Shown one piece after another: positions 33,243-42,904 of a DNA stretch of 64,000 bases. The translations under genes were made by a program, and so were the position numbers. The notes beneath the pieces are model-generated. The model saw only the letters and a program-made list of their open reading frames with translations, was not told where the DNA came from and ran no database searches. This DNA is from CBDCRK01 sp965220955. GTDB lineage: Bacteria > Desulfobacterota > Binatia > Bin18 > CBDCRK01. Within the stretch, counting starts at the first letter, position 1. Each line of letters starts with the position of its first letter. The DNA lies in the NCBI GenBank assembly GCA_965220955.1, contig CBDCRK010000037.1:372001-436000 (forward strand), written 5' to 3'.

Positions 33243-33434
33243 TAGATTTCATCCCAATCTTCCCGGGCTACCTCCAACCACAGCTCCATAGCAGTCTGTG
33301 CCTCGGTGATCGCCTCCATAATAAATAGTCTCCCCAGAGGCACTACACCCGGGTAGCTCAGGGACACGTGCAATATAACCATCTGCGGAAGAGTAGGAGA
33401 TCTCAATACGGTAGGGAGGAAGCCTTTTCTTCAT
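33242..33434 (-). pseudogene. HicB-like antitoxin fragment with frameshift
   Basis: From ATG 33434 (GGGAGAG upstream) the minus strand encodes RIEISYSSADGYIARVPELP and GCSASGETIY, the HicB RNase-H-like fold. Near 33320 the frame is lost, and the tail continues in another frame as EAITEAQTAMELWLEVARED then a TAA that overlaps the lipoprotein ATG. No HicA toxin is adjacent. The frame is also open upstream to 33512. Confidence 0.65.
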
Positions 33435-33512
33435 AGGTTGGTCTCTCCCTGTCAGTTTATGTTTCTCAACTAATTCAAGAAAATCTTTGATTGGAATTGC
33501 ATAAGGCTTCAC

Positions 33513-33804
33513 CTCTGCTAGAATGAGGTTCTAGCACAATTCTACCCAATTTCTTCCATATTGAAAAGAAAAGAACTTACTTCGTATCTCATAATCAAAG
33601 GGAAATAACTAAGCAAGGTTTACGGAGAACCCTATACACCTACTTTATAAATAATGTCAGCAAAAAAGTACTTACTGAAAAGAAGGATGAATAAGCACTC
33701 AACGATGCCCTTCGCCGTACAGGCATCTTTCTGTCAGGACAAAGTGAAGGCTCTGTCGGAACAGAGTGTAAGCTTCGCTTAGTGAGTAGAGATAGGCCCT
33801 GAAA
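33513..33804. promoter_or_regulatory. AT-rich divergent gap with a perfect hairpin at 33516-33536
   Basis: TGCTAGAA-TGAGG-TTCTAGCA (33516-33536) is a perfect 8-bp hairpin just upstream of the HicB-like frame, a plausible operator. The rest of the gap has no gene; the metallophosphoesterase starts at 33805 without a clear ribosome site. Confidence 0.45.
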
Positions 33805-34665
33805 ATGAAGCTCTATGCTATCAGTGACTTACACCTGAACTATCAAGTCAACCGTCAGGCTCTGGAAGCCCTACCAGCACATCCAGAGGACTGGCTGATT
33901 CTGGGGGGAGACCTGGGTGTGACCACAGATCACATGGAGTTTGCCCTTGACACCTTGGCTCCCAGGTTTCGCCAGCTCTTGTGGGTACCCGGCAACCACG
34001 AGTTGTGGACTCTGCCCAAAAACCCCACCGGCCTGCGGGGGGAGACCAAGTATCAGCATCTGGTCTCCGTGTGCCGGGAGTACAAGGTGCTGACCCCGGA
34101 GGATCCTTACATCCTCTGGACCGGGGAAGGTCCTCCCTGTGTGCTGGCTCCCCTATTCCTTCTCTATGATTACAGTTTCCGACCTGACCATGTGCCCATG
34201 GACCAGGCCCTTAACTGGGCAGCAGAGTCCGGCGTGCTCTGTACCGATGAGCTCCATCTCTATCCTGATCCCTATCCCTCGCGCCAGGCTTGGTGTGAGG
34301 CTCGGTGCCGGCTCACCGAAGCACGCCTGGCTGAAGTACCGGCAGAATATCCGCTGGTTCTTATTAACCACTTCCCATTACGGCAGGATTTAATACGGTT
34401 GTCCAAAATCCCACGGTTCTCCTTGTGGTGTGGAACCCAACGCACTGAAAACTGGCACACCCGCTTCCGGACGGCTGTGGTGGTGTCGGGCCATCTTCAT
34501 ATACGGGCTACAGACTGGCGGGACGGAGTGCGGTTCGAGGAGGTGTCTTTGGGCTACCCGCGGCAATGGCAACAAGAAAAGGGACTGGAGGGTTACCTGA
34601 GGGAGATCTTGCCCGGACCAAAGACGCCACCCTTGAGATTCGGCGGACCGGAGTGGCATCGCTAG
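33805..34665 (+). CDS. Metallophosphoesterase
   Basis: This 286-residue calcineurin-like phosphoesterase shows the metal motifs in order: DLHLN (D-x-H), GGDLG (GD), VPGNHELW (GNHE), then LINHFPLR and SGHLHI (GHxH). The catalytic site is therefore complete. Members hydrolyse phosphoesters, from cyclic nucleotides to nucleic acids, so the substrate is unknown. The gene begins without an obvious Shine-Dalgarno and is followed by a terminator-like hairpin at 34681-34718. Confidence 0.92.
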   Translation: MKLYAISDLHLNYQVNRQALEALPAHPEDWLILGGDLGVTTDHMEFALDTLAPRFRQLLWVPGNHELWTLPKNPTGLRGETKYQHLVSVCREYKVLTPEDPYILWTGEGPPCVLAPLFLLYDYSFRPDHVPMDQALNWAAESGVLCTDELHLYPDPYPSRQAWCEARCRLTEARLAEVPAEYPLVLINHFPLRQDLIRLSKIPRFSLWCGTQRTENWHTRFRTAVVVSGHLHIRATDWRDGVRFEEVSLGYPRQWQQEKGLEGYLREILPGPKTPPLRFGGPEWHR

Positions 34666-34680
34666 AAAACAAGTCTATGG

Positions 34681-34718
34681 AAAAAAACAGGGGTGAGAAG
34701 GAAACCCCATCTCACCCC
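34681..34718 (-). terminator. Intrinsic terminator for the D-aminoacylase end of the envelope array
   Basis: GGGGTGAGA (34690-34698) and TCTCACCCC (34710-34718) form a 9-bp stem with an 11-nt loop, and a run of seven A residues (34681-34687) becomes a U tract on the minus strand. It lies about 80 bases beyond the stop of the minus-strand gene at 34800 and may also stop the convergent plus-strand gene. Confidence 0.7.
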
Positions 34719-34799
34719 TTTAAAGTGAAGAGTTAAAGGCTAAGAGTGAAAAGTTGCTCGCTCTTTATTCTTTACTCTTCATTCTTCATTAGCCTTGGT

Positions 34800-36542
34800 T
34801 TATCTGGCCTGGCCGGAGCGTAGCAGCTTACCCGGGGTAGCTCCAGTGCACTCCCCATTCTCGAAGATAGTCTGGCCATTCACCATGATCCAGCGATATC
34901 CCTCGGCCTTCTGCACCCGCCGCCAATCTCCGGTTGGTAGATCGCTCACAATCTCCACCGGCCCGGCGTTCAGCTTATCCAGGTCATAGACTATAATGTC
35001 GGCTGCCAGCCCTTCACGTATGCAGCCGCGATCCTTCAAGCCTGCTGCCCAAGCCGACATACCGCTCATACGGAAGTGCGCTTCCTCCAGAGATAAGGCC
35101 CCGGTGTCACGCACCATCCAGCTCAACAAATCCGTGGGCCAGATGCCCGCGGTGATGAACTTCATGTGCGCCCCACCATCGGAAACCCCAGCAACGGTGT
35201 AAGGCGACTCCATTAGCTCCTTGTTAAACTCGATCTTGGTATTGACTATGGGTGAGCGCCACTGTGTCTTCAGATCGTCGGCCACCGTCAGATCCAGCAT
35301 GGCATCAATCAGGTGCTTGTTCTCCTTCTCGGCAATCTGTGCCACCGACAGCCCTTCATATTTTTCCTCCAGGTCTGACCGGTATACCTTCTTGGCAATG
35401 TAGTCGGAAAGATGTCCAAAGGCGTCGATAGGCACCGCGCCCGAGTCAAACTCTTCTCTCATCTTCTTGCGGAGGTCAGGGTTGGCCAGCTTGACCTTTT
35501 TCTCCTCCACCGTGCCTAGAGTGGCCTCTCGCCACAAATTGCTATTGTCAAACAGGTTCCAGTCCTCAAAGGTTAGCGTGAAGGGGATCCGCACTGTGGC
35601 CGCCTGCCCAAACACCCGGGTCCCTTTGGCATTGGCATCCGCCAACCATTTGAGCTGCGAGCGGTACATATCGGGAAACTTGTCGTTGACGGCAACCGCA
35701 TTATACAACACCGGCCGTCCACTTTCCTCGGCTATCCGGGCGTTGAAGTTAAAGTCGTACTGCGGGCCACGGTCAGGATAATGCAGGCTGGCACTCACCT
35801 GGGTAAACTCAACGCAACCCTCACCCCTCTCACCCAGAGCCTTGGCCATGGTCACATAGAACTCATCCGACAATATGTCTGAGATCATGGGCGAGCCATC
35901 ATAGTCCCGCTGCACCGACACATCGCCCTCAGGAAACAGCCGCTGGGCTGACCATCCTGCGGCTCCCGCATCCATGGCCTCATGGAACAGCCGCACGATT
36001 TCTCCCATCTCCTTCTCGTTAGGCAGCCGCTTCTTTGCGTCATCAAAGCCCCCCATCACATAGGCCACTAAAGGCGTGACTGGCACCAGATGAGAGAGGT
36101 TAACCCCCAGGGGGAGGCGGTCTATACAGTCCAGATACTGCGGAAAGGTCTCCCAGTTAAAGGCCATTGACACCTTCATGGGCTCATAGGGAATAGCCTC
36201 ATTGCGGGTCATAGCCAGCATGGCCCGCTCGGCATCCTTGGCATGCACCGGGGCAAAACCAAACCCACAGTTGCCTATAGTTACCGAGGTCACCCCATGC
36301 CAGCTTCCGATAGTGAGGTAGGGGTCCCAGTGGAGTTGGGCATCATAGTGGGTGTGCAGGTCAATGGCTCCCGGGGCCACAATCATCCCCGAAGCATCGA
36401 GCACCTCTTTGCCATCGCTGCCATTGAGGCGGCCGATTTTGGCAATCTTGCCGTTCTTGATGCCAATGTCGGCACGGTAGCGCGGCACCCGCGTCCCATC
36501 GACAATGGTGCCTCCTTTGATAACTACATCATACTCTGCCAT
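34800..36542 (-). CDS. D-aminoacylase-like amidohydrolase
   Basis: This 580-residue amidohydrolase matches N-acyl-D-amino-acid deacylases: VIKGGTIVDGTRVPRYRADI, metal motif APGAIDLHTHYDAQLHWDP, GNCGFGFAP, and the late GVSDGGAHMKF carrying the aspartate. RAADI-type C-terminal LAADIIVYDLD closes the beta sandwich. The substrate may be an N-acyl amino acid or related lipid amide; amide release from a transported compound is a guess. AAGGAGGG before ATG 36542 fixes the start. It is last of the minus-strand envelope array and is followed by a terminator. Confidence 0.88.
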   Translation of the reverse strand: MAEYDVVIKGGTIVDGTRVPRYRADIGIKNGKIAKIGRLNGSDGKEVLDASGMIVAPGAIDLHTHYDAQLHWDPYLTIGSWHGVTSVTIGNCGFGFAPVHAKDAERAMLAMTRNEAIPYEPMKVSMAFNWETFPQYLDCIDRLPLGVNLSHLVPVTPLVAYVMGGFDDAKKRLPNEKEMGEIVRLFHEAMDAGAAGWSAQRLFPEGDVSVQRDYDGSPMISDILSDEFYVTMAKALGERGEGCVEFTQVSASLHYPDRGPQYDFNFNARIAEESGRPVLYNAVAVNDKFPDMYRSQLKWLADANAKGTRVFGQAATVRIPFTLTFEDWNLFDNSNLWREATLGTVEEKKVKLANPDLRKKMREEFDSGAVPIDAFGHLSDYIAKKVYRSDLEEKYEGLSVAQIAEKENKHLIDAMLDLTVADDLKTQWRSPIVNTKIEFNKELMESPYTVAGVSDGGAHMKFITAGIWPTDLLSWMVRDTGALSLEEAHFRMSGMSAWAAGLKDRGCIREGLAADIIVYDLDKLNAGPVEIVSDLPTGDWRRVQKAEGYRWIMVNGQTIFENGECTGATPGKLLRSGQAR

Positions 36543-36694
36543 AAAACCCTCCTTATTGTGTGTGGGTGAAAGAAACAATCCGTTACCAATCCAGTATTTC
36601 CTATAATACACCATCCTCAATGTAAGGCCAGCAGGGAAGTCCCAAGAGGTTAACTCATCCCTAGATGACTAGATGAGTGGTTGCCCCCTGGGGT

Positions 36695-36716
36695 GGGCAG
36701 GCACGGATGCCTGCCC
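36695..36716. repeat. Dispersed palindrome GGGCAGGC/GCCTGCCC, second copy
   Basis: Same 8-bp arms as at 3004-3025 with a different 6-nt loop, followed by CCTAC. It sits between the DUF1302 gene and the amidohydrolase. Confidence 0.6.
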
Positions 36717-36730
36717 CTACGCAACTCTCC

Positions 36731-38896
36731 CTACAGCAAGTACCAGGTGAACTCACCCCAGAATAGGTCGCGGTTAGTGTAGAACTGCTGATTCAGATAG
36801 TTCTCATCATTCATGCTGCTCGGTTTCCAGGCTATCCCTCCCGATACCTCCCAGTTGGGATGTCCCAGCAGATTTCTCCACCACCACTGCCCGAACAGTA
36901 TATGCTGCTTTCCCCGAGGCTCGTATACCCATGCCATCCGGTTCTCTAGCTTTCCGCGGAAATAGCCATATCCTCCTGTGGCTACTGTTATCAAGTGGTT
37001 CCATCTGTACCATCTATGCCCCCGTTGACCCGGTATCCCTACGTTCCCTGTGCCAATGTGCCGGGAGTTGGCTATGGCCTCCCCATGGTACTGCACGAAC
37101 CACTGGGTGGTAAAGAAAGATTGATTGGTGCCAATCTGCCCAGGAAGGGGCCGCATCCAGCGCAACGCCCGATACGAGGTATAGGCTTTTAGCATGTCCA
37201 TGGCTATCAGGCTACGCCATGTCCAGGTGGTCTTGCCTACCCGGTTCCTATACGACTCGTTGGCAAAATCGCTTCCCGGTGTCTCATCAAACCCTACTTC
37301 TACCCCATCTACCTTATGTGTGCGCGGGTTAGGCGAGCCAGGAGGAAACGTATTAATGATCTCACTGGTGGTTAGGCTCTGCTCGGTGCGAAACACCGCC
37401 CCGGTGTATTTAAAGTCGTTGTAGGTCAGCGTAAAGCCAAACACATTGGTAGGTAAGTGCTTGGCAAAACCTTTGTCGCAAGCGGTCATAGGTAACCGCG
37501 CCGCATGCGGCTGGGCTCCCGGCATGGGGTTGCCATCGGCGTCTAAGAGCCTCTCCGGCCAGTCGAACCCCCTCAGGTCGGCGCCAGTAAGAAATGTGTG
37601 TTCCCTGGGGTCCAAACGGCCCCCACCATCGTTGGTTTTCCCTGTGGGCGACAGACAGCGCCTTAGCCCGTCCTCAAAGCTCCCTGCGGGTGGTAGAACC
37701 CCGCCGTTGCCATCCGGTATAATACCAAAGTCCCCATAGATAGTATCCGGCCTCAGGTCTCCCCAGGTTTTGTTCCTAAAAAACCCAACAGGATTGGCAA
37801 GACCATACATACCGTGGATATACATATAGTTCAGGGTAAAGTCTATGCTGAAAAACGTCTTGCCTAATATGCGAAATCCGCCGCTATGGTTGTCCCACCC
37901 CCGGTGGTGGTGGTGCCCGCGCCCCATGAATTCATTGACGACCGCGCTGAATCTCTCCCCGGACGCATCCGAGCGGCAATCGGTGCCCCCTGCGCAGCCA
38001 AAGACCGCAACGTCGCTCTTAGCATTGGACGCGCGCCGCGTCACATGCCATGGATGGCGTGTGCGCCGGGTTGGCAGCCAATCCGGCCGATAGGGCAAGA
38101 ACTGGCGTGAGTCCTTACAGTTGTCAATGCTATAGGGTACCTCCTGTCCATCCACCCAACACGAGCGCATATGAAACGGGATACGCCATCCCTCCTCCAC
38201 TATAAGCTCGGCACTGTGAGCGGTGCGATAACGTGGGCTGTACCAGCCCTCGAGGGTTATCTCGGAGAACCACTTCCCCACCGTGCCAATATCGTACAGA
38301 ACCTTCAGCGCTGGCAGCGGCTTGCGTAGCTCATCCAGCTTCTCTCCTATCCCTGTGGTCTGGTCTATGCGTAGGGCGTTTATTCTGTCCAATGAGGGAA
38401 GAAAGTCGGCCTCTCCCCACACTATGACCTGGTTACCAATGCGGGCTGATAACCTCCCTGGCCCTATCTCCCCAAAGTCTAAGTCCATAGTAGTAGACAG
38501 AAAATCGTTTTCAGGATTGATGAAGCTACCCGCGGTTTCATTGTCATAGATCGTTTTGTAGTGGTCACGGATCCGGTAGACCGGGTCATAACGGAAGCGG
38601 TAGCGAGTGTTAAAGGTGGCATATTCGACAAGAGGGATTTTTATCTGGTTAAACAGTAGCCCATCCTCGATTATGTCATCATAGATCAGCCAGCCGAAAA
38701 CCTCGTTACGCCACTGCACCCAGTCCACATGGTCAAAGCTATCGGTTTGAAAAGTATGTCGCTGCCGGTACCAAGCCTGCAGCACCGCATTACCCACCTG
38801 GGTTGATGCCCAGGCCACGGGTGGTAATAAGAAAAACCCCAACATAAGAACAATGCCCAAACCATGGGCAGTATGCCTCCTAAACCATTCCACCAT
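36731..38896 (-). CDS. DUF1302 family outer-membrane protein
   Basis: This 721-residue exported protein has a signal peptide (VEWFRRHTAHGLGIVLMLGF...PPVAWAS) and then long beta-rich sequence with many aromatic girdle residues and a final WGEFTWYLL. This is the DUF1302 pattern of outer-membrane barrels in hydrocarbon, steroid and lipid gene clusters. The ATG at 38896 has GGGAGGG directly upstream; longer starts exist but would bury the signal. The middle (residues about 240-420) is rich in Gly, His and charged loops. It is flanked by an RND exporter and an amidohydrolase on the same strand, so transport across the outer membrane is the natural reading. Confidence 0.85.
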   Translation of the reverse strand: MVEWFRRHTAHGLGIVLMLGFFLLPPVAWASTQVGNAVLQAWYRQRHTFQTDSFDHVDWVQWRNEVFGWLIYDDIIEDGLLFNQIKIPLVEYATFNTRYRFRYDPVYRIRDHYKTIYDNETAGSFINPENDFLSTTMDLDFGEIGPGRLSARIGNQVIVWGEADFLPSLDRINALRIDQTTGIGEKLDELRKPLPALKVLYDIGTVGKWFSEITLEGWYSPRYRTAHSAELIVEEGWRIPFHMRSCWVDGQEVPYSIDNCKDSRQFLPYRPDWLPTRRTRHPWHVTRRASNAKSDVAVFGCAGGTDCRSDASGERFSAVVNEFMGRGHHHHRGWDNHSGGFRILGKTFFSIDFTLNYMYIHGMYGLANPVGFFRNKTWGDLRPDTIYGDFGIIPDGNGGVLPPAGSFEDGLRRCLSPTGKTNDGGGRLDPREHTFLTGADLRGFDWPERLLDADGNPMPGAQPHAARLPMTACDKGFAKHLPTNVFGFTLTYNDFKYTGAVFRTEQSLTTSEIINTFPPGSPNPRTHKVDGVEVGFDETPGSDFANESYRNRVGKTTWTWRSLIAMDMLKAYTSYRALRWMRPLPGQIGTNQSFFTTQWFVQYHGEAIANSRHIGTGNVGIPGQRGHRWYRWNHLITVATGGYGYFRGKLENRMAWVYEPRGKQHILFGQWWWRNLLGHPNWEVSGGIAWKPSSMNDENYLNQQFYTNRDLFWGEFTWYLL

Positions 38897-39113
38897 ATGC
38901 CCTCCCTTCATCAGTAAATCTTTGCCCGGATCCCAGTGCCCTTTTGATGGATCCATATGCCCTCTAGTTCCTTGTCTATCTCCTTGGGTTTTTATGCCCA
39001 AGCCGACTAGTTTAAACCTCCTTTCCTTGCAAGCCAAGTGTTCATCCAGCAGCATTTATCCCCTCAAGCCGCTGGATGAGCGTTTTATTCTATATTGTTA
39101 ACTTTTGCTTCTT

Positions 39114-41483
39114 TTATGCAATAATTCCTTCTCTTGCTGCCCGCAGGAAGAACTTGGGCTTGACCAACACTAACAGCGCAGGCAGGAACGTACAGGCGCC
39201 AAGGAAGCTAACCGCCATCCATAACGCCAGCAACAGCCCCATCTCGGCACAAAATCGGATATTGGAGAAGGCCCAAATGAATGTAGCCATAACCAGGGTC
39301 AGAGCGGTAAAAGCCACTGCCTTCCCGGCTGTTCTCAGCCCCATGTATACCGCGTGTTGTACATCCCCGTCGTAGTCCTCAATAGCCCGGCTGACAATGT
39401 AAAGGGCATAGTCAATGCCAAATCCTACCCCCACCGTCACCACCGGCAGAGACTGCAGGTTAATACCAATGTTGCGGAACCCCATGTAGGCGTTAATCAC
39501 ACTAGCGGCAAGAAATAGACCCACCATCATAATGAGCGCGGCTATGGGTGAGCGGTAGGTAAACATCACAATAATGAAGATGGTGCCAAAGCCCAGCAAG
39601 TGCATGATAACATCGTTTTTGACCAGCTCCTCATTGGCGGCAGCAGTGACACCAATGAGCCCTCCAGCCAGACGCCAGTCCGCCTGCTCCATGGGGTTGT
39701 CCGCGGCAAATTGCCGTACACGCTCAATAATCCTGGCAACATTATCCCCCTGGTGGTTTTTGATGAAAAAGGTCACATGCGTGTTGGTGTAGCTCGGGTC
39801 AAGGAATTTGGAGGTCTCACTCGGGGGAGCACCAGCAAAGTAGAACCAGAAAAGGGAGCTAACCTTTGGCACTTCAGCCGGGATCACTGACCAACGAGGC
39901 TGTAGGTCATAGAAGGTCATGTTGATGGCCTGGATAATATCGGCCAGCGAGAAGCTATACCCCACATCCTTATCCCGCTCCAGATGGCGCTGAAAACCCT
40001 CCATAGCGTTGAGTATCTGGGGCTGCTTAAGAACCCCCTTGTCCCGGCCCTCCACCACAATAATCAGAGGCTCAATACCGCCAAAGAACTTTTGTATCTC
40101 GGTGTGGGCCAGATTGTACGGTGAGTCCGTCCTCAGAAGCGGAGAGGCTGCCGTAGGATCACCAAAGGTCAGATGACGAATCTGCGTGAGGGCCAAGAGA
40201 AAGGCCAGCACCCACACCCCAACAATGATTTTAGCGTTGCGTGGGGTGGTAATCCACATAGCCGCACTATTCATAATCGCTTGGAAAATCCCCTCTTCCC
40301 GTCTCAGCACTTTCTCCTGCACAGGCGCCTTTAGGTAATAGTACACAATCGGGTTTAAGAGCAGCTCACTGATGGCCACTGTAGCCACCCACAGCGAGGC
40401 AAAGATGGCAATCTTCTGCAGGATCACTACCGGCACAATGATAATGACCAGCATGCCTAGAGCGTCGGTGATAATGCCCGATAGGGTGGGAACAAATAGC
40501 TCGGCAAACGCCCCCACTATAGCCTTCTCCTTGTTCCACTCTTGCCTACGGTACTCCTCGTAGTAGCGTTCGTGCATCTGCACCGAGTGGCTCACGGCCC
40601 GGGCTGTGACAAAGAAGGGGATCACCAGTGCCAGCGGGTCCAGGGAAAAGCCAATGAGGTGTATCATCCCCAGTCCCCAGATGGCAGAAACAACCCCGGT
40701 GATAGTGGGCCTTAGGGCTCCCCGCCAGTCCTTAAAGTACATGTAGAGCAGAATCCAGCAAAATATTGTGGCGGCTATGAAGATAAAGAACACCTCACGG
40801 GCATAGTAGTAAATCCAGCCATACAGACGCGGCTCACCGGCAACCCAGACGGTGAAATTTTCACTCTCAAAGGGCTCGACCACCGTGCGCTCGACCTGGT
40901 CAAAGATATTTTTGTAGTTGATCCGCCCCTCAATAAAGTTGGCGCGGATGAGCGCAGCCTTACCGTTAAGGGAAATGAGCTTGCCGTAGATTGTGTCCGT
41001 GTGGAAGCATATCTTCTTGATGTCTTCCACCTCCTGCTCGGTCTTGGGCGGGCGGCGCATTACCGGTGGGGTGGCAATGGTCCCGCTAGAAACGGTCAGG
41101 TAACGGGTGGTACGGTGGCCAATAGAGTCAATCTGGTCGTGGTTAACTCCCTCAAGCTTATCCACTGCCTGGGTCATCTCAAAGATCTTGATAAGATTCT
41201 GCAGAGTGAAAAAGTCTCCCTCATCCACCGTAATCATGATGTTGATGTTATTGGCCCCGCCAAACTGGTCAGAAAACTTAGTGTGTACTTGGACAAAAGG
41301 GTGACGGTAGGGGAGAAGCTCGTTAAAGCTGGTAACCATCTGCACCTGGAAAGCGTTGTAGAGCATAAAGACGGTCAGCAGACCAGTGATGATAGACACC
41401 GGCATCCGATATGCAATGAGGCGTTCGCCTAAACGGTAGAGCGCTTCCCTTCTTTGCCGTTTCTCTTCAGTCTCAATAGCCAC
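39114..41483 (-). CDS. RND superfamily (MMPL-type) exporter
   Basis: This 789-residue inner-membrane protein has the two-fold RND/MMPL layout: an N-terminal helix (MPVSIITGLLTVFMLYNAF), a periplasmic domain, five or six helices (around FIFIAATIFCWILLYMYF and PLALVIPFFVTARAVSHSVQMHERYY), then the second half with NIRFCAEMGLLLALWMAVSF at the end. It is the hydrophobe/lipid type rather than AcrB. The GTG start at 41483 has AAGGAGGG five bases upstream. It is a close paralogue of the broken exporter at 47293-49669 and directly follows the YCF48-like lipoprotein. Confidence 0.92.
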   Translation of the reverse strand: MAIETEEKRQRREALYRLGERLIAYRMPVSIITGLLTVFMLYNAFQVQMVTSFNELLPYRHPFVQVHTKFSDQFGGANNINIMITVDEGDFFTLQNLIKIFEMTQAVDKLEGVNHDQIDSIGHRTTRYLTVSSGTIATPPVMRRPPKTEQEVEDIKKICFHTDTIYGKLISLNGKAALIRANFIEGRINYKNIFDQVERTVVEPFESENFTVWVAGEPRLYGWIYYYAREVFFIFIAATIFCWILLYMYFKDWRGALRPTITGVVSAIWGLGMIHLIGFSLDPLALVIPFFVTARAVSHSVQMHERYYEEYRRQEWNKEKAIVGAFAELFVPTLSGIITDALGMLVIIIVPVVILQKIAIFASLWVATVAISELLLNPIVYYYLKAPVQEKVLRREEGIFQAIMNSAAMWITTPRNAKIIVGVWVLAFLLALTQIRHLTFGDPTAASPLLRTDSPYNLAHTEIQKFFGGIEPLIIVVEGRDKGVLKQPQILNAMEGFQRHLERDKDVGYSFSLADIIQAINMTFYDLQPRWSVIPAEVPKVSSLFWFYFAGAPPSETSKFLDPSYTNTHVTFFIKNHQGDNVARIIERVRQFAADNPMEQADWRLAGGLIGVTAAANEELVKNDVIMHLLGFGTIFIIVMFTYRSPIAALIMMVGLFLAASVINAYMGFRNIGINLQSLPVVTVGVGFGIDYALYIVSRAIEDYDGDVQHAVYMGLRTAGKAVAFTALTLVMATFIWAFSNIRFCAEMGLLLALWMAVSFLGACTFLPALLVLVKPKFFLRAAREGIIA

Positions 41484-41541
41484 AATACCCTCCTTTGTAA
41501 GCGTTCAGACAGATTGCCCTTTGCCTTTCTGATCCCTTGCC

Positions 41542-42699
41542 CTACATTTCAGCCCCGTCCTCAACTAGCAGCCAGGTCTCTCCCCGGTCCTCGGTACGTA
41601 GAATCAGACCTACGCCGCCCACAAGTATCCCTTTGCCGCTTTCGTTGATGTCGATCCCATTAATCCAGGTGTAAATATCGGCGTCCAGTTTAGAGGTCTG
41701 CCAGCTCTCAGTATCGGAAGAATGGATTACCATGCCGCCGGCGCCCACTGCTACCACCTGGCTACCATTCTGGGAACGGTCAATAGTAAGGTTATAGATG
41801 TGGGAATCAGGCACTTCCTCAGCCAGCTGGGGCTGCCCCTGCTTCAGAGCCATTGCCCCCCTTGTTCCTTCTTTGGAGACGAAATGCCAGCTTCGGCCCC
41901 CGTCCTTGGTCCCAATAATGTCACCACTGGCCCCAACGGCTAGCCCGTTTTGCTCATCCCAGAACCTTATACGGAATAGTGCGGGAAGGGACATAACGTC
42001 GGGAAACTTGAGTGTTTGCAGAAGGCTGCCATGCTGGGAGCCCCAGGTTTTACCACCGTCAGAGGTATGGCGAATCTGGCCATACTCACCCACCAGCCAG
42101 CCGGTTTTTTGATCATCAAGAAAGAAGACGTCGTAATAGATAACGTCAGGAATCGCGAGTGCCATGTCCTCGGTGAGCCCTACCTGCGAGACATCAATTA
42201 TTTTGGCATTCCAGGTCTCACCCCCGTTGTCCGTAGATATTACTGTGGAGAAGTCACCCGAAATCCAGGCATGGAGCTTATCAGGATTAATACTAATGGC
42301 CATCAGCAGGACATCGGTGCCGGACGTCTGAGGCGTCCAGGTCTGCCCGCCATCACGGCTGTGGACAATGGTACCACGCTGGCCCACCGCCCAGCCGTAT
42401 TCCCCTTCAAACTCCACATCGGTCAAAGTCCAAGTGGTCGGGCGCGGGAGTGCCGCCCAGGTCTTGCCTGCGTCGGTTGTCCTCAGTATTTTGCCCTTGT
42501 ATCCAACAACCACAAACGTATCCCCACTGACATGAGCCACATCAAGAAACTTGTCGGCAGGGGAAATCGCCTCCTCTGCCAACTCTCCAACCTCAACGCC
42601 ATAACAGCCTCCCAGACCCAGTGCCAGCAGCCCCAAGAGCAGGGCTATCAGGGTTCGGTCCGCCTGCAGCTTTCTAGACCTCACCCCCATCTTACTCAT
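41542..42699 (-). CDS. YCF48-like beta-propeller lipoprotein
   Basis: This 385-residue protein has a signal with the lipobox LLALGLGGCYG, so it is lipid-anchored. The rest is a set of BNR/Asp-box repeats (LRTTDAGKTWAA, VHSRDGGQTWTP, ISTDNGGETWNA, RHTSDGGKTWGS, GTKDGGRSWHF, LRTEDRGETWLL), giving a YCF48-type seven-blade propeller. In photosynthetic organisms YCF48 helps photosystem II assembly, but bacterial members without photosystems often lie beside RND exporters and DUF1302 genes. It probably serves as a periplasmic binding or assembly factor for the exporter. AAGGAGGG precedes ATG 42699. Confidence 0.88.
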   Translation of the reverse strand: MSKMGVRSRKLQADRTLIALLLGLLALGLGGCYGVEVGELAEEAISPADKFLDVAHVSGDTFVVVGYKGKILRTTDAGKTWAALPRPTTWTLTDVEFEGEYGWAVGQRGTIVHSRDGGQTWTPQTSGTDVLLMAISINPDKLHAWISGDFSTVISTDNGGETWNAKIIDVSQVGLTEDMALAIPDVIYYDVFFLDDQKTGWLVGEYGQIRHTSDGGKTWGSQHGSLLQTLKFPDVMSLPALFRIRFWDEQNGLAVGASGDIIGTKDGGRSWHFVSKEGTRGAMALKQGQPQLAEEVPDSHIYNLTIDRSQNGSQVVAVGAGGMVIHSSDTESWQTSKLDADIYTWINGIDINESGKGILVGGVGLILRTEDRGETWLLVEDGAEM

Positions 42700-42904
42700 G
42701 TGCAAACCCTCCTTTGCAAAATCACAAAGCACCAACCACCCAGGACAGCCTTATTAGCTGTCCATCCTGTTTTGCCCTGTTTTGCTCCCTAATACTAGTA
42801 CACGTCCCTTTCCTATTTTTTTACGAAAAAGTCAAGAGCAAACGAAAATTTCTTGCTGGGGACAGAAAGTTACCCCCCCAAGGTGACTTGTCATTCATTC
42901 GCTG

